Position numbers and translations under genes: made by a program
Shown here: positions 54,446 through 63,326 of the stretch, one piece after another
How positions within the stretch are numbered: the stretch's first letter is position 1
Layout: each line of letters begins with the position of its first letter
Origin: Sulfurovum sp.
Lineage (GTDB): Bacteria; Campylobacterota; Campylobacteria; Campylobacterales; Sulfurovaceae
Direction of reading: 5' to 3'
Assembly: GCA_023955225.1 (NCBI GenBank)
Contig: JAGSGJ010000006.1
Location: forward strand, 1 to 64,000
Length of the DNA stretch: 64,000 nt
Notes under the pieces: generated by a model
Database searches by the model: none
The model's input: the letters and a program-made list of their open reading frames with translations, nothing else
What the model was told of the DNA's origin: nothing

Positions 54446-55729
54446 ATGAAAAAAAACACTATGACGCTCACTGACAATCGCACAAATAAAATTTACGAAT
54501 ACAATATTTTAGAGGCCTCAAGGGGGCCCGCTGTCCTAGACATCCGAACTTTTTTTTCTGACTCCGGCATGTTCACCTATGATCCTGGGTTTACCGCTAC
54601 AGCAGCCTGTGAATCTACCATTACTTTTATAGATGGGGGGAAAGGTGAACTACGTTATCGTGGTATAAGCATAGAAGATTTAGCTAAAAATTATAGCTAT
54701 CTGGAAACATGTTTTCTCCTTCTTAATAGCCGACTTCCCTCTAAAAAGGAACTGACCGACTTTGATCTGGAAATACGGCACCGTACCTTTTTACATGAAG
54801 GACTCCGACATCTTTTTTCCGCTTTTCCGGACAATGCACACCCCATGGCAACACTCTCTGCTGCCGTTACCGCACTCTCTGCCTTTTATAATGATCATAT
54901 TGAAATGGACAAAGAAGAAGAGTACCTGGAGATGGCACATCGTATCATCTCTAAAATACCCACCATAGTAGCCTTTTCATACCGCCACTCTCTAGGTATT
55001 CCTTTTATCCAACCCGATATAGACTTAAGTTTTACAGAGAATTTCCTCACAATGCTACGTGCTTATCCCGGAGGTAAAATGCACCTTTGCTCTGATGGAC
55101 ATGAAGAGATAAAGGATGTTGAAGTGCGTGCACTTGACACGATCTTCACCCTGCATGCCGATCATGAGCAGAATGCATCTACCACTGTAGTCCGTGGTGT
55201 TGCCTCTACCGGCGCACACCCTTATGTGGCCATATCATCTGGGATCTCAGCACTTTGGGGAAGAGCACATGGCGGAGCCAATGAATCAGTCATCGCTCAA
55301 CTTGAGCACATCGGTTCTGTTGACAAAGTAGAAGAGTTTATAGCAAAAGCAAAAGACCCCAATGATAATTTTCGTCTTATGGGCTTTGGTCACAGAGTCT
55401 ACAAAAATTTTGATCCAAGAGCCAAAATCCTCAAAGAGTTACAGGATGAACTAAGGGAAGAGCTCAATCTTGATACAGAACTCATGGCTATAGCAAGAAA
55501 GATAGAAGAGATTGCATTAAGTGACGAATATTTTGTTTCAAGAAATCTTTACCCAAATATAGATTTTTACACCGGCATCATTTTAACTGCCCTTCAAATA
55601 TCAAAAACCATGTTCACTCCAATTTTTGTCATAGGACGAACCGTTGGATGGATAACCCAATGGATAGAATTTAAAAAAGATAAAACGTCTAAAATTGCCA
55701 GACCAAGACAGTTTTATAGCGGTGCATGA
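54446..55729 (+). CDS. gltA: Citrate synthase
   Basis: GltA condenses acetyl-CoA and oxaloacetate. The 427-residue type II enzyme has active-site motifs LHADHEQNASTTVVR (about 233-247), WGRAHGGANES (about 271-281), FGHRVYKNFDPRA (about 313-325) and NIDFYTG (about 371-377). These match the E. coli catalytic His/His/Asp regions. The protein starts MKKNTMTLTDNRTNKIYEY; a GGACATGTCAC leader precedes ATG. Promoter signals are weak (a TATAGTAG stretch near 54400). Confidence 0.95.
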   Translation: MKKNTMTLTDNRTNKIYEYNILEASRGPAVLDIRTFFSDSGMFTYDPGFTATAACESTITFIDGGKGELRYRGISIEDLAKNYSYLETCFLLLNSRLPSKKELTDFDLEIRHRTFLHEGLRHLFSAFPDNAHPMATLSAAVTALSAFYNDHIEMDKEEEYLEMAHRIISKIPTIVAFSYRHSLGIPFIQPDIDLSFTENFLTMLRAYPGGKMHLCSDGHEEIKDVEVRALDTIFTLHADHEQNASTTVVRGVASTGAHPYVAISSGISALWGRAHGGANESVIAQLEHIGSVDKVEEFIAKAKDPNDNFRLMGFGHRVYKNFDPRAKILKELQDELREELNLDTELMAIARKIEEIALSDEYFVSRNLYPNIDFYTGIILTALQISKTMFTPIFVIGRTVGWITQWIEFKKDKTSKIARPRQFYSGA

Positions 55730-55757
55730 TAAAACGCATCATTTTATCATCAACATG

Positions 55758-55773
55758 GCCTCTTTCTAGAGGC
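55758..55773 (+). terminator. Hairpin after gltA
   Basis: GCCTCT-TTCT-AGAGGC followed by an AT-rich region with a T-run at about 55788. Probable gltA terminator. The 401-base gap 55730-56130 otherwise holds only the A/T hairpin at 55967-56061. Confidence 0.6.
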
Positions 55774-55966
55774 TATAATAAGCATCTTTTTTATTTTTTC
55801 CATACCATGGGTTAAAAAAGAGTTTAAAGTGGGTTATTTTTTGAGTTAGGTAGTTTACTATCGATTTTAAAGGTTTTTCAGACTTTCTGATACAAATTGA
55901 TAAATAATTTACTCCAAAGAGTCATATATAAATAGAAAATCAGATTTTCCGCGTTAGCCGTTTGTA

Positions 55967-56061
55967 CTTTTATCTTTTGGGTTCGTTTTTGTCTATGCGT
56001 GCAACGTGCTTTTTTTGCGGATGAAAAAAAAGAAAAGGAATAAAGAAGATAAAGATAAAAG
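55967..56061. repeat. Large A/T-rich imperfect inverted repeat
   Basis: Arms CTTTTATCTTT (from 55967) and AAAGATAAAAG (to 56061) enclose a poly-A/poly-T hairpin around TGCGTGCAACGTGC. It lies between gltA and the nrdA-side genes, which converge. No coding frame is seen. Confidence 0.55.
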
Positions 56062-56130
56062 TTTTAGAAAAAGAAATTTTAAAGTATTCATTCACAAACT
56101 GAGTTTGCGAACAAGAATCAAATCATATAT

Positions 56131-56406
56131 CTACTTTAGTGCATAAGCATCCTTAAGCATAACTACATCAGTTAGCTCAATATATTTTTGATGAATTGCA
56201 TCAGCATTCAACAAAATAAATTTTTGTAAATAAGATCTTTGCTCTCTTGTATTGTCAGACATATACATTTTTTCCAATATTCTGAGTAAATCATTAAACA
56301 CAATCCGGTCTTCTTCTGAAAGAGCTTCATGTCCAGAGATATAATATAACTGCTCTCTTGCCGTGTTAGCTCTTGTAAATAGTATCGATGCATTTAATAT
56401 GCTCAT
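56131..56406 (-). CDS. Small hypothetical protein after nrdA
   Basis: A 91-residue, mostly helical cytoplasmic protein (MSILNASILFTRANTAREQL, then YYISGHEALSEEDRIVFNDL). It starts 28 bases after the nrdA stop and is on the same strand, so it may be co-transcribed. No domain is recognised; helical charge pattern suggests a bundle. Confidence 0.65.
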   Translation of the reverse strand: MSILNASILFTRANTAREQLYYISGHEALSEEDRIVFNDLLRILEKMYMSDNTREQRSYLQKFILLNADAIHQKYIELTDVVMLKDAYALK

Positions 56407-56434
56407 GCTTGTTCCTGCTCAATTATTTTGTAAT

Positions 56435-58804
56435 TTATTGACAACCCACACATTCTTGTGAACGATCTTCCACATCTCCAGAACTCTCAGGCGACTGAGA
56501 TCTTAGATAGTACGTAGACTTCAATCCAAACTTCCAAGCATTCATGTAGATCTCATTCAAGTATTTACCGCTTGCTTTATCAAGTGTGATAAAGATATTT
56601 AAAGATTGTCCTTGATCTAACCATTTTTGACGAATAGCCCCTGCTTTAATGAGTGCATTCTGGTCTAGGTCATACGCGGGTGTATAGTACTGCCATGTAT
56701 CTGCAGAAAGGTTAGGTGCTACTACAGGGATAAGTCCAGAGAGGTTTTCTTCAAACCACTTTCTTTTATACACAGGTTCTATAGCTTGTGTCGTACCTGT
56801 CAAGATAGAGATAGAACTTGTAGGAGCAATAGCCATAAGGTACCCGTTTCTCATACCGTCTGTTTTTACTTTTTCTTTCAGCCCCTGCCAGTCATGACTG
56901 TACCCAAAGAGACCACCTCTGTCAACAAGTTTACAAGCATTCTCATTTGCTTTGTCAATAGGAAAAATACCCTTAGACCAGTCTGAACCTTCAAAAGTCG
57001 GATACTGACCTTTTTCCAATGCCAGGTTACTGGATGCTTCAATTGTATAGTAAGAGAATGATTCCATTACTTCATCTACTTTAGTGAAGTGCTCATGACT
57101 TCCCCACTCTATCTGTTTTTCTGCAAGCATCTGTGCTTCACCCATCACACCCAAGCCTATTGATCTTGACTTCTCATTGGTTTTCTTTACTTTAGCCAGT
57201 GGGTAAAAGTTTAAGTCAATGACATTGTCAAGCATACGTATCGCGGTAGGGACAACACGTTCCAAATCTTCCTGCGTATGCACTTTAGAAAGGTTTACAG
57301 AAGCAAGGTTACATACTGCAGTGTCACCGTCTGTTTTCTCTTTGTCCACGATCCAGATCTGTTTACCGTTAAGGCTGTCAAGGGCTGTCACTTTTTTAGC
57401 TGGTTTTGTCGTTCCGTTGTCTACAGTCAACATCTCGTTTTCATCATAGGCTTCTACGGAACCATCTTCAAATGTAAACTGTGTTTTATATGTATTCGGT
57501 CCTGTATTTTGAAAGATCTCGGTACAAAGGTTTGTACTTCTGATGACACCCACATGCTTGTTAGGATTCGCTTTATTTGCTGTATCTTTAAATGTAAGGA
57601 ATGGATTTCCTGTCTCAAAGTAAGATCTAAGCATCTCTTTCCAAAGACCCTTCGCTGAGATTCTTTCTCTAGTAATCTTCTCCTCAGAATTTTCAAGCTC
57701 GATGTAACGTGCTTCAAATTCGTCACCGTAAAGTGTTGTCAATTCTTTTACTTCGAAGGGGTCAAAAAGTGTCCACATCTCGTCTGCTTCTACTCTTTTC
57801 ATAAAGAGGTCATTGAGCCAAATCGCAGGGAAAAGGTCATGTGCTCTACGACGCTCTTCCCCTGAGTTTTTCTTCAAGTCAAGGAAGTCACGGATGTCAA
57901 CATGCCAAGGCTCTATGTAAACAGCTATGGCTCCTTTACGTGTTCCAAGTTGGTCAACTGCAATGGCAACATCATTGGCAATCTTGAGAAAAGGGACAAT
58001 ACCCCCAGCAGCATGCTTATGTCCATCGATATATGAACCCATACCACGAACCAGTGACCAGTCCCAACCGATCCCTCCACCAAACTTGGAAAGCAATGCC
58101 ATCTCTTTGTATCCGTCAAAAATACCTTCAATGTTGTCAGGTGTTGACCCAATGTAACAAGAACTGAGTTGATGTCTTGGTGTTCTGGCATTTGACAATG
58201 TTGGTGTTGCCGCCATCACTTCAAACTTACTCAAAATATCATAAAACTTTTTCGCCCATGTTTGACAGTCAAACTCATTTTGTGCCAAGAACATTGCCAC
58301 GCCCATAAAGAGCTGTTGAGGCAATTCAATAGGCACACCAGCACGGTCTTTCAGTAAATATCTGTCATAAAGCGTACGGATACCCAAATAGTTAAACTGT
58401 AAATCACGCTCAGGCTTAAGGTAATCGTTAAGATCATCAAGGTCATACTTCTCTTTAAGTCCAAGAACGATACGCCCCTCTTTCTCTCCGCGCTCAAAAT
58501 GTTCACGTAAATGGTTGTATCCGGTAAAGCCCGTTACCTTATGGTAGATGTCATAAAGGAAAAGTCTTGACGCTACAAACGTCCAATCTGGTCTGTCAAT
58601 GTCAATCTTGTCAACGGCTGTTTTAATCAGTGTTTGCTGTATCTCTTCGGAGCTGATCATGTCACGAAACTGAAGTTTTGCATCCACTTCAAGTTCACTT
58701 TGACTTACCCGTACAAGTCCCTCTACTGATGCTGCCGTATACTTTTGAATCTTTGCTACATCTAAAGTTTCTACTCTACCATTTCGTTTTACAACTCTGA
58801 TCAT
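56435..58804 (-). CDS. nrdA: Ribonucleoside-diphosphate reductase, alpha subunit (class Ia)
   Basis: NrdA reduces ribonucleotides to deoxyribonucleotides with NrdB. The 789-residue product has an ATP-cone at the N-terminus (about 1-90, VVKRNGRVETLDVAKIQKYT), an active-site domain with QLSSCYIGS and NLCTEIF, and the redox C-terminus CVGCQ. The catalytic glycyl-free thiyl chemistry fits class Ia. The partner nrdB is at 49558. Confidence 0.95.
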   Translation of the reverse strand: MIRVVKRNGRVETLDVAKIQKYTAASVEGLVRVSQSELEVDAKLQFRDMISSEEIQQTLIKTAVDKIDIDRPDWTFVASRLFLYDIYHKVTGFTGYNHLREHFERGEKEGRIVLGLKEKYDLDDLNDYLKPERDLQFNYLGIRTLYDRYLLKDRAGVPIELPQQLFMGVAMFLAQNEFDCQTWAKKFYDILSKFEVMAATPTLSNARTPRHQLSSCYIGSTPDNIEGIFDGYKEMALLSKFGGGIGWDWSLVRGMGSYIDGHKHAAGGIVPFLKIANDVAIAVDQLGTRKGAIAVYIEPWHVDIRDFLDLKKNSGEERRRAHDLFPAIWLNDLFMKRVEADEMWTLFDPFEVKELTTLYGDEFEARYIELENSEEKITRERISAKGLWKEMLRSYFETGNPFLTFKDTANKANPNKHVGVIRSTNLCTEIFQNTGPNTYKTQFTFEDGSVEAYDENEMLTVDNGTTKPAKKVTALDSLNGKQIWIVDKEKTDGDTAVCNLASVNLSKVHTQEDLERVVPTAIRMLDNVIDLNFYPLAKVKKTNEKSRSIGLGVMGEAQMLAEKQIEWGSHEHFTKVDEVMESFSYYTIEASSNLALEKGQYPTFEGSDWSKGIFPIDKANENACKLVDRGGLFGYSHDWQGLKEKVKTDGMRNGYLMAIAPTSSISILTGTTQAIEPVYKRKWFEENLSGLIPVVAPNLSADTWQYYTPAYDLDQNALIKAGAIRQKWLDQGQSLNIFITLDKASGKYLNEIYMNAWKFGLKSTYYLRSQSPESSGDVEDRSQECVGCQ

Positions 58805-59015
58805 ATATTCGCTCCTGTCCTGAGTATCACTTCATTTTTTTGTGATAAATATTAATCCGATTTTACTCAAATTTACCTTGTGTATTTTTGAAAAGTTGTA
58901 TCATTTTTAGGCATCTTTCTTATAAGCTTTGGTGATAGTTTTTAAAAGGCTGTCTGAGTGGGATGTTTCGAAAAATATAAGGTTTATTTATAGAAAAAAA
59001 GAGTAAAAAAAGTAA

Positions 59016-59040
59016 CACACTCTAAATCGATTAGAGTGTG
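59016..59040 (-). terminator. Terminator of purB
   Basis: CACACTCTAA-ATCGA-TTAGAGTGTG, a perfect 10-bp stem after the purB stop, followed on the minus strand by TTACTTTTTTTAC. Strong terminator. Confidence 0.85.
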
Positions 59041-59050
59041 AAATATAAAT

Positions 59051-60379
59051 CTATTTAAAGACACGTGCAAATATTTTATCTACGTTCTTTGTATAATAAT
59101 CAAAGTTAAAACATTCTCTGATTTGTGTTTCAGACAATGATTCTCTTAATTCTTCGTCAGCCAATAAATACTGAAGGTAAAGTGACTCACCTTCATCATT
59201 TGTAGTAGACTTTCCTTGTTGGATTTCTTCCCATACTTTCATTGCATTACGTTGTACGATCTTATATGCATCTTCACGACTCACACCAGCCTTAGGAAGC
59301 TCAAGAAGCACTCTTTGAGAGAAAACCAATCCACCAGTAAGGTTTAGGTTTTTCATCATATTCTCTGGCATGACTGTAAGGTTTGCGATTACATTATTCA
59401 TACGGTGCATCATGAAGTCACACGTAATGAAAGAGTCTGGTAACCAGAAACGCTCTGTCGATGAATGTGAAATATCTCTCTCATGCCATAACGCTACATT
59501 CTCCATAGCTGGTGTAATGTATGCTCTGACCATACGTGCCAGACCTGTAATGTTTTCAGTAAGAATTGGATTTCTTTTGTGAGGCATTGCAGAAGATCCT
59601 TTTTGACCTTTTGCAAAATACTCTTCACACTCATATACTTCAGTACGCTGCCAGTGTCTTACCTGTACGGCAAACTTTTCAATACTTGATGCAAGAAGTC
59701 CAAGTGTTGTTGCTAGTCTGGCATAACGGTCTCTCTGGATAACCTGATTTGAGGCAGGAGCAGACTTAAGTCCAAGTACTTCCATCGCATAATCTTCAAG
59801 TTCAAGAGGAGCATGAGCGAAGTTACCCATGGCACCAGAGATCTGTCCAACAGCGATAACATCCATAGTCTGCTCTAAGTTCTCTAAGTGTCTAGCCATC
59901 TCGTCATACCATACAGCAAGTACAAGACCAAAAGTAATAGGCTCTCCATGGATACCATGTGAGCGTCCTACCATCAATGTCATTTTATGTTCCATCGCTC
60001 TTTTTTTGATTGACTCCATCATCATTTTCGTGTCTTCTATAATGATCTTAAGTGAAGCTGTCATCTGTAAAGCAACAGCGGAGTCAACAGTGTCTGAGCT
60101 TGTCATACCGTAGTGGAACCATCTGCTCTCCTCACCCAGTGTTTCAGAAACAGAAGTTGTAAACGCGATAAGGTCATGTCTTGTCACTGCTTCTATCTCG
60201 TCAATACGTTCAATAGAGAACCCTGCATTGTCAACGATCTTTTGTGCATCCTCATCTGGGATAAGCCCTAGTTTATTCCATGCTTTGACAACTGCGATCT
60301 CAACATCAAGCCATGCTTGATACTTTGCTTGCATTGTCCAGTTCTTTGCCATCTCTTCTCTTGAATATCTTTCAATCAT
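59051..60379 (-). CDS. purB: Adenylosuccinate lyase
   Basis: PurB acts twice in purine synthesis, cleaving SAICAR and adenylosuccinate. The 442-residue product has the family signature GSSAMPHKRNPI (about 262-273), with TSSDTVDSA and GRSHGIHGEP nearby as active-site stretches. Length is normal. It is divergent from the RluA-family gene with a structured leader between. Confidence 0.96.
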   Translation of the reverse strand: MIERYSREEMAKNWTMQAKYQAWLDVEIAVVKAWNKLGLIPDEDAQKIVDNAGFSIERIDEIEAVTRHDLIAFTTSVSETLGEESRWFHYGMTSSDTVDSAVALQMTASLKIIIEDTKMMMESIKKRAMEHKMTLMVGRSHGIHGEPITFGLVLAVWYDEMARHLENLEQTMDVIAVGQISGAMGNFAHAPLELEDYAMEVLGLKSAPASNQVIQRDRYARLATTLGLLASSIEKFAVQVRHWQRTEVYECEEYFAKGQKGSSAMPHKRNPILTENITGLARMVRAYITPAMENVALWHERDISHSSTERFWLPDSFITCDFMMHRMNNVIANLTVMPENMMKNLNLTGGLVFSQRVLLELPKAGVSREDAYKIVQRNAMKVWEEIQQGKSTTNDEGESLYLQYLLADEELRESLSETQIRECFNFDYYTKNVDKIFARVFK

Positions 60380-60408
60380 TGCATACCTTTATGTCTATAA
60401 AAATTTGA

Positions 60409-60414
60409 TACAAT
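60409..60414 (+). promoter_or_regulatory. -10 box of the RluA-family gene
   Basis: TTGATACAAT gives TACAAT with an extended context. Start of transcription near 60421, at the head of leader copy B. Confidence 0.6.
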
Positions 60415-60418
60415 TCTA

Positions 60419-60542
60419 CCAAAATAGCAGTTAATAATACGACTAGTCGTATGAGATGACTGCTGAAGTCGACCAAGTGTCAACGTAGTCTTTTTGGACT
60501 TTGTTCAAAAAGCGTCCTATCAATAAAAAAGGTGAAGAAGAG
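60419..60542 (+). promoter_or_regulatory. Structured 5' leader, family copy B (RluA-family gene)
   Basis: Hairpin a ATACGA-CTAG-TCGTAT (60437-60452), GAG, hairpin b GACT-GCTGA-AGTC, AAGTGTC, hairpin c GTCTTTTTGGAC-TTT-GTTCAAAAAGC, then GCGTCCTATCAATAAAAAAGG before the start. Order and spacing match copies A and D. Bases in all three hairpins change in compensating pairs between copies. Confidence 0.72.
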
Positions 60543-61469
60543 ATGCCATTTGTCAAAGAGAAATTTACTGTACCCAAGAAAATGCCCGCTTTTCTATTTA
60601 TTATGCATACCTTTAACTTTACGCAAGGACAGGCTCAACGTGTATTGGCAAAGGGCAGACTCCTCATCAATGGTGTCTCAATATTTAATACCGGAGAGTC
60701 TATAGAAGGTGAAATAGAAGTCGTCTATTTTAAACCTTCATCAAAAGGAAACAAGCCTCTCTTTCACAACAAAGATTTTATGGTCTTTGAGAAATATTCC
60801 GGTGTTTTGGTCCACCCCAATACCATGGCAACCCCCTATTCACTACTTGATGAAATACGTAGCATTGCCGGGGATAATGCCAATGCCGTTCACCGTATAG
60901 ATATGGAAACTTCCGGATTGCTTTTAGCAAGTAAAAATAAAAAGGCAGAGTCTTATCTGAAGATGTCATTTGAAGACAGAAGTATTAAGAAATCTTACCT
61001 TGCATGGGTAGAGGGTAAACTCACAGAACCCTTTTCTTCAAGTGAAAAAATCAAGATTAATAATGACTATAGCCAAACCAAACACAAGGTCTTTATCTCT
61101 GATCAGGGGAAAGCATCGCACACAGACTTTACTCCCCTTCAGTATGATGAAACACTTGATGCCACCCTTATGGCCTGTTATCCTCATACAGGAAGAACCC
61201 ATCAGATAAGAGTGCATTTGTTTCACGTGAAACATCCTATTTTAGGTGATCCTATTTATGGGACAACCTTCGAAGCTGCCAATGCATATCTGGAAGATGA
61301 GCTAAGCCCTGAAGAGCGTATGAAAGAGATGGGAGCTAGCAGACTGATGCTGCATGCACAGAGCTTGTCCTTTACCATAGGGGCTAGATTTCACATAGAG
61401 AGTAAAAGTAATTTTTCGGAGATGAAGCATTTAATATGTGAAAAAGAAAGAAGAGTATTTAACGCATAA
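60543..61469 (+). CDS. RluA-family pseudouridine synthase
   Basis: A 308-residue pseudouridine synthase that would modify rRNA or tRNA uridines. An S4-like domain (about 20-65, with QAQRVLAKGRLLINGVSIF) precedes the catalytic domain. The catalytic motif HRIDMETSGLLLASK (about 118-132) has the active Asp. The closing GRTHQIRVHL segment is also present. I chose ATG 60543; the longer frame lacks a supported start. Exact target (RluC, RluD or another) cannot be set. Confidence 0.9.
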   Translation: MPFVKEKFTVPKKMPAFLFIMHTFNFTQGQAQRVLAKGRLLINGVSIFNTGESIEGEIEVVYFKPSSKGNKPLFHNKDFMVFEKYSGVLVHPNTMATPYSLLDEIRSIAGDNANAVHRIDMETSGLLLASKNKKAESYLKMSFEDRSIKKSYLAWVEGKLTEPFSSSEKIKINNDYSQTKHKVFISDQGKASHTDFTPLQYDETLDATLMACYPHTGRTHQIRVHLFHVKHPILGDPIYGTTFEAANAYLEDELSPEERMKEMGASRLMLHAQSLSFTIGARFHIESKSNFSEMKHLICEKERRVFNA

Positions 61470-61577
61470 AAGGGGATTTAACACCCTCGAAGAATCTTAC
61501 CAAAGATGGAATATATTAGACCTCGTCAGCTTTCCACATTTTTATTTTATGTATACCGAGACGGTGCTTCTTTTGGT

Positions 61578-61617
61578 TTCCTTTTCTGCTTAGTTGTGAA
61601 ACAAAGCAGAAAAGGAA
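61578..61617 (+). terminator. Terminator of the RluA-family gene
   Basis: TTCCTTTTCTGCTT (61578-61591) pairs with AAGCAGAAAAGGAA (61604-61617), a perfect 14-bp stem. It lies between the convergent RluA-family and rlmN-side genes. Confidence 0.75.
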
Positions 61618-61626
61618 TGAAAGAGA

Positions 61627-61728
61627 TTACTTCTCCTCATCACTTCGAGATTCATAGATAAACCAACCTAGCCCAACAGCTGCAACAAGTATGATAAACC
61701 CTAACATAAAAAGTTCCAAGCCTGGCAT
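61627..61728 (-). CDS. 33-residue single-span membrane protein coupled to rlmN
   Basis: A small open frame of 33 residues with one membrane helix (MLGFIILVAAVGLGWFIY) between a short N-terminus (MPGLELF) and a charged end (ESRSDEEK). Its ATG overlaps the rlmN stop (TAATG), with GGAGAAGG just upstream in rlmN. This arrangement argues for coupled translation. It is below the usual size cut-off and would be missed by most annotation. Function unknown. Confidence 0.7.
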   Translation of the reverse strand: MPGLELFMLGFIILVAAVGLGWFIYESRSDEEK

Positions 61729-62798
61729 TAACCTTCTCCTTCTAATTCTTGTTCTCTCAGCTGACCACAGGCTGCTGAGATGTCTAATCCTTTAGACTCA
61801 CGGATTGTACAATGCAACCCTCTTTTGGTGAGATACTCCTGGAATTCTTTCATATCTTTTTCACTCGGACGTTTAAACTCGGTGCCTCCATACGGATTAA
61901 AATAGATCAAGTTTACTTTGGCTTTAATGCCATCCAGAAGTGAGAGTAGTTTCTTTGCTGCAGAGATATCATCATTGACATCCTTGATGACAAGGTACTC
62001 GAACATGACCCTTTTTCTGTCATTGACAGGAAAGTTTTTCACTGCGGTGATAATAGAAGCAATGTTGTACGCCTTGTTAATAGGCATCAACTGTTGTCTC
62101 AATTCATCGTCAACTGCATGTAATGAAATAGCCAGATTCACACCTAACTCCATCTTGCCCAGTCTCTCTATCTTTGCACTAAGCCCTGAGGTTGATATAG
62201 TTTGTCTATGTGTAGCTATGGCCATACCTTCCGGATCAGCAAATATCTTTACTGACTTTGCCACATCTGTCAGGTTGTCAAGTGGTTCACCCATCCCCAT
62301 GTAGACAATATTGACACGACGGTTGGCATCGATCTCATTGTCTTTTTTAATCATTCGTAACTGTTCTACAATTTCTCCGGCTGTCAGGTTGCGCATAAAA
62401 CCGCCCTTTGCAGTCAAACAAAAGGCACATCCTACCTTGCACCCTACCTGAGATGAGATACAGACCGTATAGCGTTCCTGATGCTTTACAGAGCCATCTT
62501 CATGGTACTCTTTGTCTCTCATCAAAAGAAGTACGGCTTCAACCGTATGTCCGTCATGAAGTTCAAAGAGATATTTGCGACTTCCGTCTTTAGAATTTTG
62601 TACCATGACTGTTTTGAGGGGAGCAACGGTATACTCTTCATCCAGCTTTTCTCTCATCTCTTTTGGAAGATTTTTCATATCTTCAAACGAGTCTGCATAC
62701 TTATGGTAGATCCAGTTGTATATTTGTTTTGCACGGAAAGAAGGTTTGATCATTTCACCTAACTCTTCTTTTGTCAGATCTTGTATTATTTTTTTCAT
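61728..62798 (-). CDS. rlmN: 23S rRNA/tRNA methyltransferase RlmN (radical SAM)
   Basis: RlmN methylates A2503 of 23S rRNA and A37 of some tRNAs using radical SAM chemistry. The 356-residue product has the CxxxCxxC cluster motif CKVGCAFC (Cys120, 124, 127), the GEPLDNL segment and the C-terminal SAACGQL with the catalytic Cys. Length is normal. The next gene in transcription order is the 33-residue protein. Confidence 0.96.
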   Translation of the reverse strand: MKKIIQDLTKEELGEMIKPSFRAKQIYNWIYHKYADSFEDMKNLPKEMREKLDEEYTVAPLKTVMVQNSKDGSRKYLFELHDGHTVEAVLLLMRDKEYHEDGSVKHQERYTVCISSQVGCKVGCAFCLTAKGGFMRNLTAGEIVEQLRMIKKDNEIDANRRVNIVYMGMGEPLDNLTDVAKSVKIFADPEGMAIATHRQTISTSGLSAKIERLGKMELGVNLAISLHAVDDELRQQLMPINKAYNIASIITAVKNFPVNDRKRVMFEYLVIKDVNDDISAAKKLLSLLDGIKAKVNLIYFNPYGGTEFKRPSEKDMKEFQEYLTKRGLHCTIRESKGLDISAACGQLREQELEGEG

Positions 62799-63323
62799 TT
62801 ATTTACTTTCTTTTATATACTCAGTGATTCTAAGCATTGCTTCTTTACGATTATCCATAAAGTCTTTATGTGCATTTTCATCACAATAGTTTGTCACTAC
62901 AAAAACACCCGCAGCAGGTATATCAAAAGATTTTGCTACTTTCAATACGGCATAGTATTCCATATTTTCTAAATGGATATTTTTAGAAAGATACACTTTG
63001 CCTAAGCTTTTATCTGTAGTAATATAATTAGATGTATTCACTATTGTTTCACGTGAAACATCTTCTGCAGTGGAAACCATATTATCTATAGGAGTATATG
63101 AACCTCCCGTAAAAAAACTGTTTTCTATGTTCACAGCTGTCTTTGATTCTATAATGTCAAAAACTTTCTTTTCCCCATACGAACCTGCCGTACCAACAAA
63201 CAATATAAATTTTGGTTTTTGAGCCAAACACAAACGCGTTAAATTAATAGCCGTATCTGTCATGCCAATGCCAACCGGCAAAGCAAAATCAAACTGCTCA
63301 CCCTCTCCTGCACAAATTATCAT
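62799..63323 (-). CDS. Nucleoside phosphorylase superfamily protein
   Basis: A 174-residue protein of the PNP/MTA-SAH nucleosidase fold. It shows the phosphorylase pattern PVGIGMTDTAINLTRL (about 16-31), the loop FVGTAGSYG (about 42-50) and NMEYYAVLKVA (about 119-129) at the ribose-binding Met-Glu position. It is short compared with full PNPs (about 230), lacking part of the N-terminus. It ends one base before rlmN. Exact substrate unknown. Confidence 0.82.
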   Translation of the reverse strand: MIICAGEGEQFDFALPVGIGMTDTAINLTRLCLAQKPKFILFVGTAGSYGEKKVFDIIESKTAVNIENSFFTGGSYTPIDNMVSTAEDVSRETIVNTSNYITTDKSLGKVYLSKNIHLENMEYYAVLKVAKSFDIPAAGVFVVTNYCDENAHKDFMDNRKEAMLRITEYIKESK

Positions 63324-63326
63324 AAA

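Noticed and set aside
55730..56130. CRISPR-like or phage attachment repeats in the gltA gap
   Set aside because: Only A/T-rich inverted repeats and one terminator are present; there are no regularly spaced direct repeats.
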